This document shows, piece after piece, positions 54,780 through 64,000 of a stretch of DNA of 64,000 bases. The position numbers and the translations under genes are program-made. Position 1 is the stretch's first letter. Every line of letters starts with the position of its first letter. This DNA is from Owenia fusiformis. Its lineage: Eukaryota > Annelida > Polychaeta > Sabellida > Oweniidae. The DNA is taken from the NCBI GenBank assembly GCA_903813345.2, contig CAIIXF020000006.1:39521936-39585935 (forward strand). Direction: 5' to 3'. The notes beneath the pieces are model-generated. The model did no database searches. It worked only from the letters and a program-made list of their open reading frames with translations, and was not told where the DNA came from.

Positions 54780-55724
54780 CACTGTTGCTCATAAATATGG
54801 AATATGAGATTTGTCAGATCAGATTTCACGTTTTGGATGAAGACAACATTTATTTATTTGGAGTCGTTAAGCAATTTATTTTCTAGGCAAATCATAAACA
54901 GATATTTAATCTACAAATCAACATTTTTAGGGAAAAAATATTTACATTTAAGTTAAGAAATTTGCTGTCATTTAAAATAGGGTAGTCTAGAAAATTTTGC
55001 ATTTTCAAAACACCCTGATCCAAATTTTAATGTAAAGCGAATCAAACAAACTAAACGTCAGGTTATGAAAATGAATAAGTTCTCTATCCCATAACAGCAC
55101 TAATATGCGGTATGTCTTCCTAGTGCTGCAATCAGAGCATCCACCCCTGGGGCCTGCTGTCAATGAGATATCTTACCTGTATACGAGAAATAAGGTCCCA
55201 CTACTCAATCTGAGGAGTATACAATTCTGCTAAATTTTGAGATCCTTGTCACGAATTACGCTATCAGTCTCATCCCTCATGCAGGAGCCTGATCAGGTGA
55301 ATTTGGTGCCTATGGTAGCTGCTCTACATTACCTGTCCTGGGGAAATCCTGCATAATGCAGCTTACATGGGCATGAGCTTCATCATGCTGCAGTTGAAAG
55401 TTATGCCAAAACACTCTGTTTGCATATGGTACTAGATGTCCAAAGAGGTCCAAAAGGCCACTGTTTCTCTCACTGCTGACATTACAGTTCAGGCTCACCA
55501 AGGGAGTGAGACTCTCCTTGGTGAACACCACCTCAAATACAAACAGAACCACCTCCACGAGCTACTTTTAATAACAATCAGTTTTATGTCCAAATATGAA
55601 GAGGAAATCAGGAGGCATTTTTTAAACAAATTTTTAAACAAATTATTATCAATTATTATCATTTGTAAGAACTATACCAAACAATTGATAATTATAAAAT
55701 ATTCCATATTTATGACCAACAGTG
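54780..55724 (-). mobile_element. Tc1/mariner element, internally deleted, TA duplication
   Basis: The inverted ends CACTGTTGCTCATAAATATG and the complement of CATATTTATGACCAACAGTG are flanked by TA (54778-54779 and 55725-55726). 945 bp is shorter than a usual 1.3-1.6 kb autonomous element. It contains the transposase remnant at 55085-55558. Confidence 0.85.
55085..55558 (-). pseudogene. Tc1-like transposase remnant
   Basis: On the minus strand FQLQHDEAHAHVSCIMQDF followed by GNVEQLP recalls the Tc1 DDE-domain block 'QHDNA.PH...' and the following 'LPWPA.SPDLNP' region, which is present but full of stops and frameshifts. The catalytic Asp of QHD remains. Downstream, sequence near 55090-55160 corresponds to the C-terminal region in several frames. 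Only the last third is recognisable, so it cannot be active. Confidence 0.75.
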
Positions 55725-55726
55725 TA

Positions 55727-56523
55727 TGTAGTGTTGTAAACAATGAGTGATATCTAGTAGCAGCAAAATATGTCAGCTGCGGGTCTTACTTCATTCTTTA
55801 TCTGCTGATTCACATGCTTTACCCAGGCTGAATAATGATAGCTACTACTAGTATGCTGTTTTGATCAATCAAAGGACCTAATAATATAACCACACTATAA
55901 GGCATTTCAGAGCATTTTTGAATTTTACTTCAAAGTTCAAAACAATGGACTCTAATATTACTAAATGTACAATCTGTGAAGAATTGAACAAAATTAGGAT
56001 AGTAATATTAAGAAAGATCAGTACCAGGCCTTCTTAACTCAGTCTGTTGAGCATTTTAAAATTGTTGTTAATTTTCCACATTTGGATAGCAATATTCCAC
56101 TAAACCCAGCATATGGGCGTGTTTAAAATATCTAGATTTCAAATCAAGACACCATATTTTAGTGACCAAGCAGTTAGGTCAAGGTTATACTTGTAAAAAA
56201 CTTAAGAAATCCTTTCTAGGGTTTGCTGAAAAGTACAAGTCATTAATCTTGAAATTTCAAATTTTACCACTTGAGATGTTGAAGGATGTAGGAATGGTAT
56301 AATTAAATTGTCAATGAACTCACAATTTTTTCACTTGGCATCTTCTGAGGAAGATCCCGGCTATGGCATTAATGATTGAGAAATGGGGATCGAAACCAGC
56401 CATAGTTTTCTCCTGATGATCATTGTGAATTTTGACCCTCTGAATTGCCTATGGACTTCGAGACTGGATTTTATCTATCCCACATCATTTGAGACTGAAT
56501 ACTCTATCTTTTATGAGTACTAG
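55727..56523. other. nothing recognised
   Basis: No supported frame or repeat match. Confidence 0.3.
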
Positions 56524-56525
56524 TA

Positions 56526-57297
56526 CCGTATTATCTCTAATAAAGGCACACACTCCAATAAACGCACACCCGACTTTTCCAAGAAAGACTGGCAACTTGA
56601 AAAACAAAAATCAAGAAAAAATATAATTTATTCGAGCGGGCGATAATAGGGTAATATTGAATTACTCACTTACCACTATCGATAGAGCCGTTTGTGAGTA
56701 TAATGCTGTTACAGACGTGTCTAAGGAACCTTCTGAGCTATAACTACGTTCATGATAACCTTATAGTGATGAGTTAAAAGCTACAATGAACGTTAATTCG
56801 GGCCCGTCGCCATTACTCAAACTCGCAATGCATCATGGGAGTTCCGATCTATAAATATTCTTCTGTCCTTTCCCACAAACAAATATCCAATCCTCTATAA
56901 ATGTTAAGTAGCATTATATTGATATATAACAAATTTTCACCAACTATGAGGACCATTCAGATACAAGAAGCCTTTAGATTTTGACTCAGGTATCTGTGTC
57001 AATTTCCAAAATGGCGCCTGCTCGGAGCAATTGGAGTGGATGTTTATCATCAATATTGATGCGTATTCAGGTATTATAATGCCAATTAACCCACGGAAAC
57101 ACATTCAGCAGATTGATAAATGCATGAGGAAAACATTGAGGTATGATAATATGTTATCTAGTTGGAGTGAGTCTAGTTTTAAAGAGGAAAATCATGAAAC
57201 ACCCTATTTTCACAAATCCCCGGGGATTTTGTCATTTGAGACATCTCCTCCAGGAGAATTTGGTAGATGCACTGTGCATTTATTGGAGAGAATACGG
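56526..57297. mobile_element. MITE, second copy of the 10756-11535 family
   Basis: CCGTATTATCTCTAATAAAG to the complementary end (TTATTGGAGAGAATACGG), with TA at 56524-56525 and 57298-57299. Inside, 'gggcgataataggg' and 'atcgatag' match the other copy. The overlapping short frames on both strands are incidental. Confidence 0.7.
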
Positions 57298-57330
57298 TAT
57301 CTACAACTCTTTTTGATGTTATGAGTATTG

Positions 57331-57816
57331 CAGGCCTGTCAACTTGGGGACACCTAACATGAGTGACTTGCAAATGTTGAACACCTTTGTTCAAATTTTG
57401 GACACCTTGGTCCAAATCTGAACATCTAGGCCATAATTTGAGCACCTTTTTTCAATTTTATTGCATTTAATCAAATTTTGGACACCTCAATTTTTCGCAC
57501 TCGCTACGCTCGCGATCTGTCAACGGGGGGGGGGGGGGGGGGGTAGGCAGCGATTTTTAAAATAATTATGCGTGACATATTAATCAAATGCGTGACGTTG
57601 TTAAACAATCCGTGACACGCTAATTAATTGCGTCACATTGTTCAAAAATGCGTGACACGCTGATTACATGCGTGACAATTATCCAGAATATGCTTATTTT
57701 AACTACAATTATGCGTGACATATTAATCAAAGTTTGGACACCTCAATTTTTCGCTCTCGCCACGCTCGCGATCTATCAACGGGGGGGGGGGGGGGGGGGG
57801 GGGTAGGCAGCGATTT
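57331..57816. mobile_element. CAG...CTG element, second copy, truncated by the gap
   Basis: Starts CAGGCCTGTCAACTTGGGG and continues as in 1412-1894 ('gacacctaacatgagtgact', TCGCTACGCTCGCG, poly-G, 'tgcgtgaca'). The segment 'tggacacctcaatttttcgc' through the poly-G run occurs twice (57476-57560 and 57731-57816), the second abutting the gap. This may be a real tandem duplication or an assembly artefact. Confidence 0.75.
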
Positions 57817-57839
57817 NNNNNNNNNNNNNNNNNNNNNNN
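57817..57839. other. assembly gap (23 N)
   Basis: A run of N directly after a poly-G and 'taggcagcgattt'. The poly-G tract is a likely cause. True size unknown. Confidence 1.
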
Positions 57840-58370
57840 CTGTCTTCTTTTGAATGGTTACAATATTATTTGAAAAATATATATATACTTTCATCTATAT
57901 TGTTTTAGAAATCACATTGAACACATGTTTTGTTCTTGGTATCATGTTTCCAGAGTGAAATGAAACATCTAACCGAACCTCTTGGAACAAAACGAAATAA
58001 ACACAACATGTTTAGGTCGCTCAACTTTGTAATTATACAAAGGAAATTTTGGTTGATTTAAAAAGGTGTCTTGTTAATGAAATAAAAAGTTCATCTTTAT
58101 TTTTGTATATTTTGGGGGATTTTGTTTTAATTTTTTTAATACTTTTTAAATACTTTTTTAATACTTTTTTAAACAATTGCACTAAAAAAACAAAAAATGT
58201 TAACAAAAACAGTTATATAAAATATTTTTAGATAATTTTTCGCATTAAATTGTTGCCAATCAGTCAACATTACATAAAATACAGTGTTTTTTACTGAATG
58301 TTTTTAATGATTGGTTTAAGAGAATAACATTGTTGAATTCAGTTCTCCATATTGATACCAATCCTTTACA
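57840..58370. mobile_element. partial second copy of the 22546-23270 element
   Basis: Begins in the left arm ('tttgaatggttacaat') and runs through the centre to 'ccatattgataccaatcc'. The missing left part lies in or before the gap. The frame 58049-58231 is incidental. Confidence 0.7.
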
Positions 58371-58424
58371 ACAAAGCAGCACACATAAAGTTACATCTTA
58401 AAATGTACCCTTTGCATTTGTTTG

Positions 58425-60030
58425 TGTATGTGAATATTATTGTGGATACTACAGAATATTACTACAGAACTATACTATACTATACTACAGAAAATTATTC
58501 GATGACTGTTTTGTATTTATCTATTTGAATACTGCAGAATTTCACAGAGTGATAAAAGGACATTCGATATATTTGATTGTCATAAGCCAAAGTGAATTGT
58601 AAGGTTGGCAGAGAGAGTATAATTACTTAATGACATCTATGTGCCTTTTATGTTATATGCATCAAAAAACATTACACTCATTATATCAGTGTACAATGAG
58701 AATGCTTAACAGAAAATATGTATTCTTGAAAAAACAAGCTATCAAGGGAAAATCTCGCGACTGGGAATCACGGGATACTGTCTCCCAATCATTTTGATGT
58801 GCATTATGCATCTTATTCTCGTAAAATTTGCATGAGAATAAGAAAAAATTGAAAATTACATAAAATCGCAACATATTTCAAGATTTTTTGAAAAAAGTCA
58901 TTCTAAGGCCAAATTAGACGTGTAAATTGAATACTAAGCATGGATATCTATGAATAGGATCACGTTCATCAATTCAGAATCAAGTTTGAAAAATGAGCAT
59001 TATGTTTTTATTAAACAGAAATACGATGCATAATCTACCCTTATTTGATGAAAGTGGTCCAATTCATCGATTTTTATGATAAGGATGCATTTTACACTTA
59101 TCATTTTGGCATAAAGTGAGTTTTTGGTAAAAAATGTTAAGATTTTACGTATTTTTCATTTTTTTCTCATTTTCATAAATTGTAGAAGAATAAGACGCAT
59201 AACTCGAAATAGTATCCCATGATTTCAAATTGCTAGATTGTCCCTAAGTAGCTTGTGTTAAATGGAGCGAGACGATTTGTAAACTGGTTCCAACTTGGAG
59301 CCAGTTTTGAAAAATGAGCGGTGCATTATTATTAAACAGAAATGTGATGCATAATCTGTTCTAAATTGTTGAACATGATCCAATTCATTGATATTTATGG
59401 ACTTAATGATTAGAATGTATTTTACATTTTAAATTTTTTTTGCAAGATCTTGAAATATGTTAGTGTCGTATAAAGCAAGAACCGAAGGTGAGTGCATTTG
59501 TACTGCCATTCTGTGCGATGAATATTCAAAAAAGTTAAGTGAGTTTTCACTATTTCATGTTCAAATCATTATAAAGACCTCAGAGCAGGTTTAATATCCA
59601 TGAATACACCTGCTTTCGAACCCCTCACTCCCTTGTGTCGTTCAGGGTACAGAAAATGTTTGTGACTAGCTCTGCGGGGTGTATTCATCAATATAACACC
59701 TGCTCTTTAGTCTATATTGGCTATGCTGCATTCTGATTGGTTGAGAAATTCAATTAGGGCACGGTAATGTTTGAATAAGAAGTCATGCATATTGAACAAA
59801 TGTTCATATGTCAAGAAGAATTGTATTTTAGGGCAGTGTGCATTGTAATATGTTACTATATACATTAATGTTTTGGCTTATTTTTGGTAACATGACATTT
59901 TTTGTTAACATTTTAGGAAATATGTATTGTTTCCCTGAACATCCCAAAAGCCCTGTTAGTAGTGAAGATTAAATGTTCTATTGGCCATGTCATGTGACCA
60001 GTCAATAAAAGTATTTTCATCTTTTCTGCT
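58425..60030 (+). pseudogene. 3'-flank remnant of another cGLR unit, interrupted
   Basis: 58425-58570 matches the 3' UTR repeats of genes 2 and 3 ('gtgaatattattgtg', 'tactacagaatattac', 'gactgttttgtatttatc', 'cagagtgataaaaggac'). 59890-60030 matches the distal flank of genes 1 and 3 ('tttccctgaacatccc', 'gttagtagtgaagat', 'cattttcatcttttctgct'-like). No coding part remains, so a fourth unit was present and lost its gene. Sequence between contains direct repeats at about 58978-59100 and 59298-59430 ('ttgaaaaatgagc', 'attaaacagaaat', 'gatgcataatct'). Confidence 0.6.
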
Positions 60031-60879
60031 GTTAAAAGGCCGGATGCCTTTGAATACCTATGAGAAGTACATATATGTCACGTGTCAGCTAAAATTAGAT
60101 AGCAATGTGTATAATGTAATATGTTGATATCAAAAAATATATATATTTTAAGCTTGCTTCCTTTAACAGAATGCAGAGTGACTGTTACATTTTAAATAAA
60201 ATAAAAGCAAATTAAATTAAATCTGTCAAATTACCAACTGAACAGATCAAGGGAAGAGACACAAATATTTTCTCTATTGTTTCATTAACTTCTTACTTTA
60301 CTTTCAGAAAATGAAAAACAATTGCTAAATGTCATGAATCTCGAGATAACATTGTACAGTTCTTTTATTATTTGAAAAATAAAGCACTACATCAAACGTA
60401 AGATGACATAACAGGTGCTACTCAAAAACAACAATGAGATAATGACAAGATTTACATTGGTACTTAAATCATCTTTGTGTTTTTTTTTCAATTCAAAAGG
60501 CATGATATAGCAAAAGGCAAGATATAGCAGATAAAATTCTCAATACCATCCGGTAACTGAATAATACAAGCACTTGTCCTCCGTGACTTGCTGATTTGAA
60601 TCTACTTATATCAAAATAACATAAATTCCCCATTGTTTTGTCAATGCAAAATGACAAAGTGATTATGTGATGATGTTATTAATGATCAGATGCTTGACTT
60701 TATCTCTCATACTATAGCTTAGCACTAAAAACAAGGCATTGTCTTAGACAAACAAGATCAATGACATGGTACTTAAGATCATCTTTATGTCTTTTCAATT
60801 CAAAAGCACGCCTTACCATCGACAAGGTACAGTGACAAAATATACCATAGTACACTTTGGATGTACAATGTCACTATCT
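60031..60879. repeat. short diverged direct repeats, otherwise nothing
   Basis: 'ggtacttaaatcatctttgtg' near 60460 recurs as 'ggtacttaagatcatcttta' near 60770, with 'tcaattcaaaag' after each. No gene seen. Confidence 0.35.
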
Positions 60880-61230
60880 AACCGATTTGAAGCAAAGACA
60901 ATGATGTAGATTTTAAAAAAAGGATCTGAGGAATGCATTAAGGATTTCATGTTTGATTTTTTGTGTATTCGTTTAGGAAGGTATTTAACTTTCTAATAAT
61001 GTTAAAAGATTTTCGAACAGTGCTCGATTTTTTCGTAGCCAATCTACCCATATAATTGATCTGTTGGAAAATGTTGTGTTTTTACACATTTCCTTTTATC
61101 ATTTCCTCCCCTGTCGTCTAAGAGTGTCGAAGATTTTTATGAGAATATGTTTCTTTAAACAGCACAATTACGAAATGTTGAAGATTTAATAAGTATTAAC
61201 ATTTTGCCTATAATTTAAAAATTATAAGTG
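60880..61230 (+). repeat. partial copy of the 16808-19412 element (left arm)
   Basis: 'ttgaagcaaa', 'taactttctaataatg', 'cagtgctcgattttttc', 'ccaatctaccca' and 'gtcgtctaagagtgtcg' follow the left arm of the earlier element in order. The position of the 17059-18086 insert is empty here. Confidence 0.65.
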
Positions 61231-61309
61231 TATGTTGTCAACACGAATGTATGTTGTCCCATTGAACCTACTCAATTCACAGTTAACCCTAATGCTGACA
61301 ATTCATAAC

Positions 61310-63345
61310 ACTACCATGTTGAAATGGACCATGGCCAAACCATGGTATACCATGGTATGACCATGGTATACCATTGTATATTGCCATGAAATGCAATGAA
61401 ATACCATGGTAATACCATGGCCGATCAATGGCACCATTGCATTTCATGGTTAACAGCGCATTTTTAACATGGAGTTTTCCATTGAAAAAATACTGCCGTT
61501 TCGCAGTATTTCATGGTTAGAAACCATCAAATGCAATGACATCATGGTCAAGTTCTCGACCATGATATCATTGCATTTGATGGTTTCTGACCATGAAATA
61601 CTGCGAAACGGCAGTATTTTTTCAATGGAGAACTACATGTTAAAAAAGCGCTTTTGACCATGAAATGCAATGGTGCCATTTAACGATCATGATATACCAT
61701 GGTATACCATGGTCAATTAACATGTAATTTTGTATCTAAAAAATACCACCGTTTCACAGTATTTCATGGTCAAATACCATCAAATGCAGTGATATCATGG
61801 TCTAGACATTCAACCATGATATGCAATGAAGCCATTTATTTATCATGATCTACCATGGTATACCATGGTCACTATACTTCAAATTTTGCATTCCAAGATA
61901 CTGCTATTTTGCAGTATTTCATGGTTCCAAACCATCAAATGCAATGAAGTGCAGTCAAGATGTTTAATCGAAGACTGGAGGTTGGACTTACAAATTTTTG
62001 AATTGATCTCCTATTTTACCGACAACTGTCAAATAAAAGTAAAGCATATTTGTTTAACAAAAAAATTTTGTTTCTAGGGTTATTAACCTAATTATTCATA
62101 ACAGAAATTAATTTATTAAATAAAGGAACAAAAGTATATAAAGTTGTGATTTTGATGAATATCAGAATCACTAATTATAATAATTAGGTTATCTAAATAA
62201 CATTTATTAATAACGATATTTCATGTAAAAAATACTTTTTGAACATGGTCTTTCATTGTATTTCACTGCATTGCAAGAAAGACCATTGCATTTCAATGCA
62301 TATCATGATCAATCATTGTATTTCATTGCATTTCATGGTTAAACGTGGTATTTCATTGCATTTCATGATCCATTTCAACTCTGACCAATTTTAGACTTCG
62401 ACACTATTCTAGAGTTCTTTTGGCAATTAAATACCATGGTATAACCATGGTATTTGATGGTCAGGTTTGATAATGAAATGCTATGAAATACAATCAACCA
62501 CGAAATGCAATGAAATGCCATGATAAATGATAGTTATGATTATGGCAATGAAATACCATGGTATGACCATAGTATTTGATGGTCAGGTTTGACAATAAAA
62601 TGCCATGAAATACCACCAGCCATGAAATGCAATGATAAAACCATGATAAATGAGAGTTATGATTTTTGCAATGAAATGACATGGTATGACCATGGTAATT
62701 GATTGTCACACGGTACAATGAAATGCCATGAAATGTCATCAACCATGATATACCATGGTAATACCATGGTAAATGATGGTCAGGTACATAACAATAAAAT
62801 ATCATATGGTATGACCATGGCATATGATTGTCACATTGTACAATGAAATACCATCAACCATGATGTACAATGGCAATACTATGGTAAATGATGGTCAGGA
62901 ACATGGCAATGAAATACCATGGTATGACCATGGTATTTGATTGTCACATCTTATAATGAAATGCCATCAACCATGATATACCATGGTAAATTATGGTCAG
63001 GAACATGGCATTGAAATACCATGGTAATTTGATTGTCACATCTTACAATGAAATGCCATGAAATGCAATCAACCATGATATACCCTGGTAATACCATGGT
63101 AAATGATTGTCAGGAACATGGCAATGAAATACCATGATATTACCCTGGTATTTGATGGTTAACTTTGAACATGAAATACCATGAAACATCGTATAACATG
63201 ATATACCATGCTATACCATGGTCAAAAATTGACCAAAAAAACATCATTGCCACCATGGTCAGAGTTGATGGTAATTTCATTGCTGATCATGATAGACCAT
63301 GGTAAACCATGGTATACCATGGTATCATGGATTACGTTTAAACAT
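61310..63345. repeat. 2-kb palindromic CATGGTATACC-rich block
   Basis: Dense 'accatggtataccatggt' phrases, self-complementary at 10-20 bp scale, alternate with 'aatgaaatgccatgaaatgc' and 'gatggtcagg' phrases. Higher-order units of about 150 bp recur at 62400-63130. A 260-bp near-perfect palindrome occupies 61422-61684. All frames here, including 61469-61657 and 62494-62823, are repeat translations. Confidence 0.85.
61422..61684. repeat. ~260-bp near-perfect palindrome
   Basis: Arms of about 125 bp pair around a centre at about 61553 ('catggtcaagttctcgaccatg'). They include 'aatactgccgtttcgcagta', itself palindromic, and 'gaaaccatcaaatgcaatga'. The short loop makes cruciform formation plausible. 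A diverged sister lies at about 61745-61925. Confidence 0.85.
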
Positions 63346-64000
63346 GGTTATAGGGGAGTCAGATGCATTTAAAATTGAAACAGAACAATTACAGAATTAC
63401 TTCAATTTGTCTGAACTATTGAAACTTTCCAGATATATCATCAACAGGATTTTAAAAAGGCTCAATAAGTTAGCTTCCAGGAGAGAAGAACATCTCAAAA
63501 TCTTTGTCTTTAAGGCTAGATACCATTGTTTTCCCCCTTTCATTTGTGATTTAGTTAGCACATACAAGAATATCCAAAATATGCCCCTAAGGCAACCTAG
63601 ACATTATAGAATTCCCTCTCCTATTAGTAATTTATTCAAAAAATCAACTATTCTCAGGGCTCTGACCCTGTGGGATGAAATACCATTTGCTGACAGGAAA
63701 GGCCAACCAATCTCCAGATTTAAAAGGTTAGTAAGAGGAAATGGGAGCCTCGACTATCATGTTTCTACTACAAAAATGAATATGACAATGCCAAGGAAAA
63801 TTGAGATTTTGTTTAAAGTCCCCATCTAAAGTTTAAACCACTTTGGCTTATATTGTAGTCTTACCCAATGTAATCAAAGTGTGATATGTGAAACTTTTTT
63901 TTAAATTTCAAAAAGTGGTTTTTGATAGACTTTTTGTTCCAAAATTTGTGAATTTATTTAAAACTAACTTTTAGAGGTCACACATATATTTTAATTAGCC
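63346..64000 (+). pseudogene. 3' remnant of a non-LTR retrotransposon
   Basis: Residues encoded by about 63353-63829 include LASRREEHLKIFVFKARYH, then FPPFICDLV, LRQPRHYRIP, KKSTILRALTLWDEIP and ISRFKRLV. This order (two-Arg start, P-x-x-I, L-R-x-x, W-x-x-I/L-P, F-K-x-x-V) is that of the C-terminal region after the reverse transcriptase in CR1/RTE/Jockey-type LINEs, also seen in the 13171-16272 element ('FRNSCIFSCINIWNSLP', 'STFKNHV'). The stop at 63827-63829 is followed by 3' UTR-like sequence. The reverse transcriptase itself is absent, replaced upstream by the palindromic block. Different family from the LINE at 12962. Confidence 0.65.

Noticed and set aside
62494-62823. 109-codon minus-strand frame
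   Set aside because: Translation of the CATGGTAT palindromic block.
1-64000. tRNA, rRNA or other structured RNA genes
   Set aside because: No cloverleaf with conserved A/B boxes or rRNA-like sequence was recognised by eye. A tRNAscan-SE and Infernal run would be decisive.

Overview
The window reads as animal nuclear DNA: AT-rich, gene-poor, with no operon structure, and filled with nested transposable elements, minisatellites and inverted repeats. The mix of element types (TA- and TTAA-target elements, hAT-like, Helitron-like, Foldback-like, a LINE) and the TCCG-rich repeats suggest a marine invertebrate. The sequence alone does not settle the phylum. There is one 23-base assembly gap (57817-57839).

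The only convincing host genes are a small family of single-exon nucleotidyltransferases of the cGAS / Mab-21 / cGAS-like-receptor (cGLR) fold, all on the + strand. Gene 1 (23582-25228, 548 aa) and gene 3 (50187-51647, 486 aa) are intact, with the G-S motif, the paired acidic residues (E and D) and the third aspartate in a T-D-I-D context. Both begin with an N-terminal MGGI acylation-like motif; gene 1 has MGGICC. Gene 2 (36558-42082) is a third copy. It carries about 34 copies of an 18-bp coding repeat, 27 copies of a 48-bp coding repeat inside the catalytic domain, one premature stop in that array, and a 2.1 kb hAT-like insertion with an exact 8-bp target duplication. Decayed fragments lie at 31790-31844 plus 34695-34866, at 49137-49290, and as a 3'-flank remnant near 58425-58570. 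The units share their promoter-proximal region, 3' UTR and about 2 kb of downstream flank, so the locus grew by segmental duplication and was then broken up by transposons.

Layout. 1-13 kb: TA-target MITEs, a 3 kb TTAA-flanked element holding a tandem-repeat-filled inner element, and dispersed repeats. 13-16.3 kb: a nearly intact but 5'-truncated LINE on the minus strand (endonuclease + reverse transcriptase). 16.4-23.3 kb: long-inverted-repeat elements, a Foldback-like element with a 9-bp duplication and a visible empty site, and minisatellites. 23.5-31.8 kb: gene 1 and its downstream flank, which carries a four-level nest of elements. 31.8-36.5 kb: a cGLR fragment split by a TTAA insertion that itself contains a mariner-like MITE, a Helitron-like element and a MULE-like MITE. 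36.5-43 kb: gene 2. 43.9-48.3 kb: a tandem array interrupted by a 3.6 kb giant inverted-repeat element with a TAG duplication. 49-53.7 kb: a 5' fragment, gene 3 and its flank. 53.9-64 kb: MITEs, a decayed Tc1-like element, the gap, a 2 kb palindromic CATGGTAT-rich block and a LINE 3' remnant.

No tRNA, rRNA or CRISPR array was recognised. Many paralogous copies in the window serve as internal references, so several target duplications and empty sites can be read directly.
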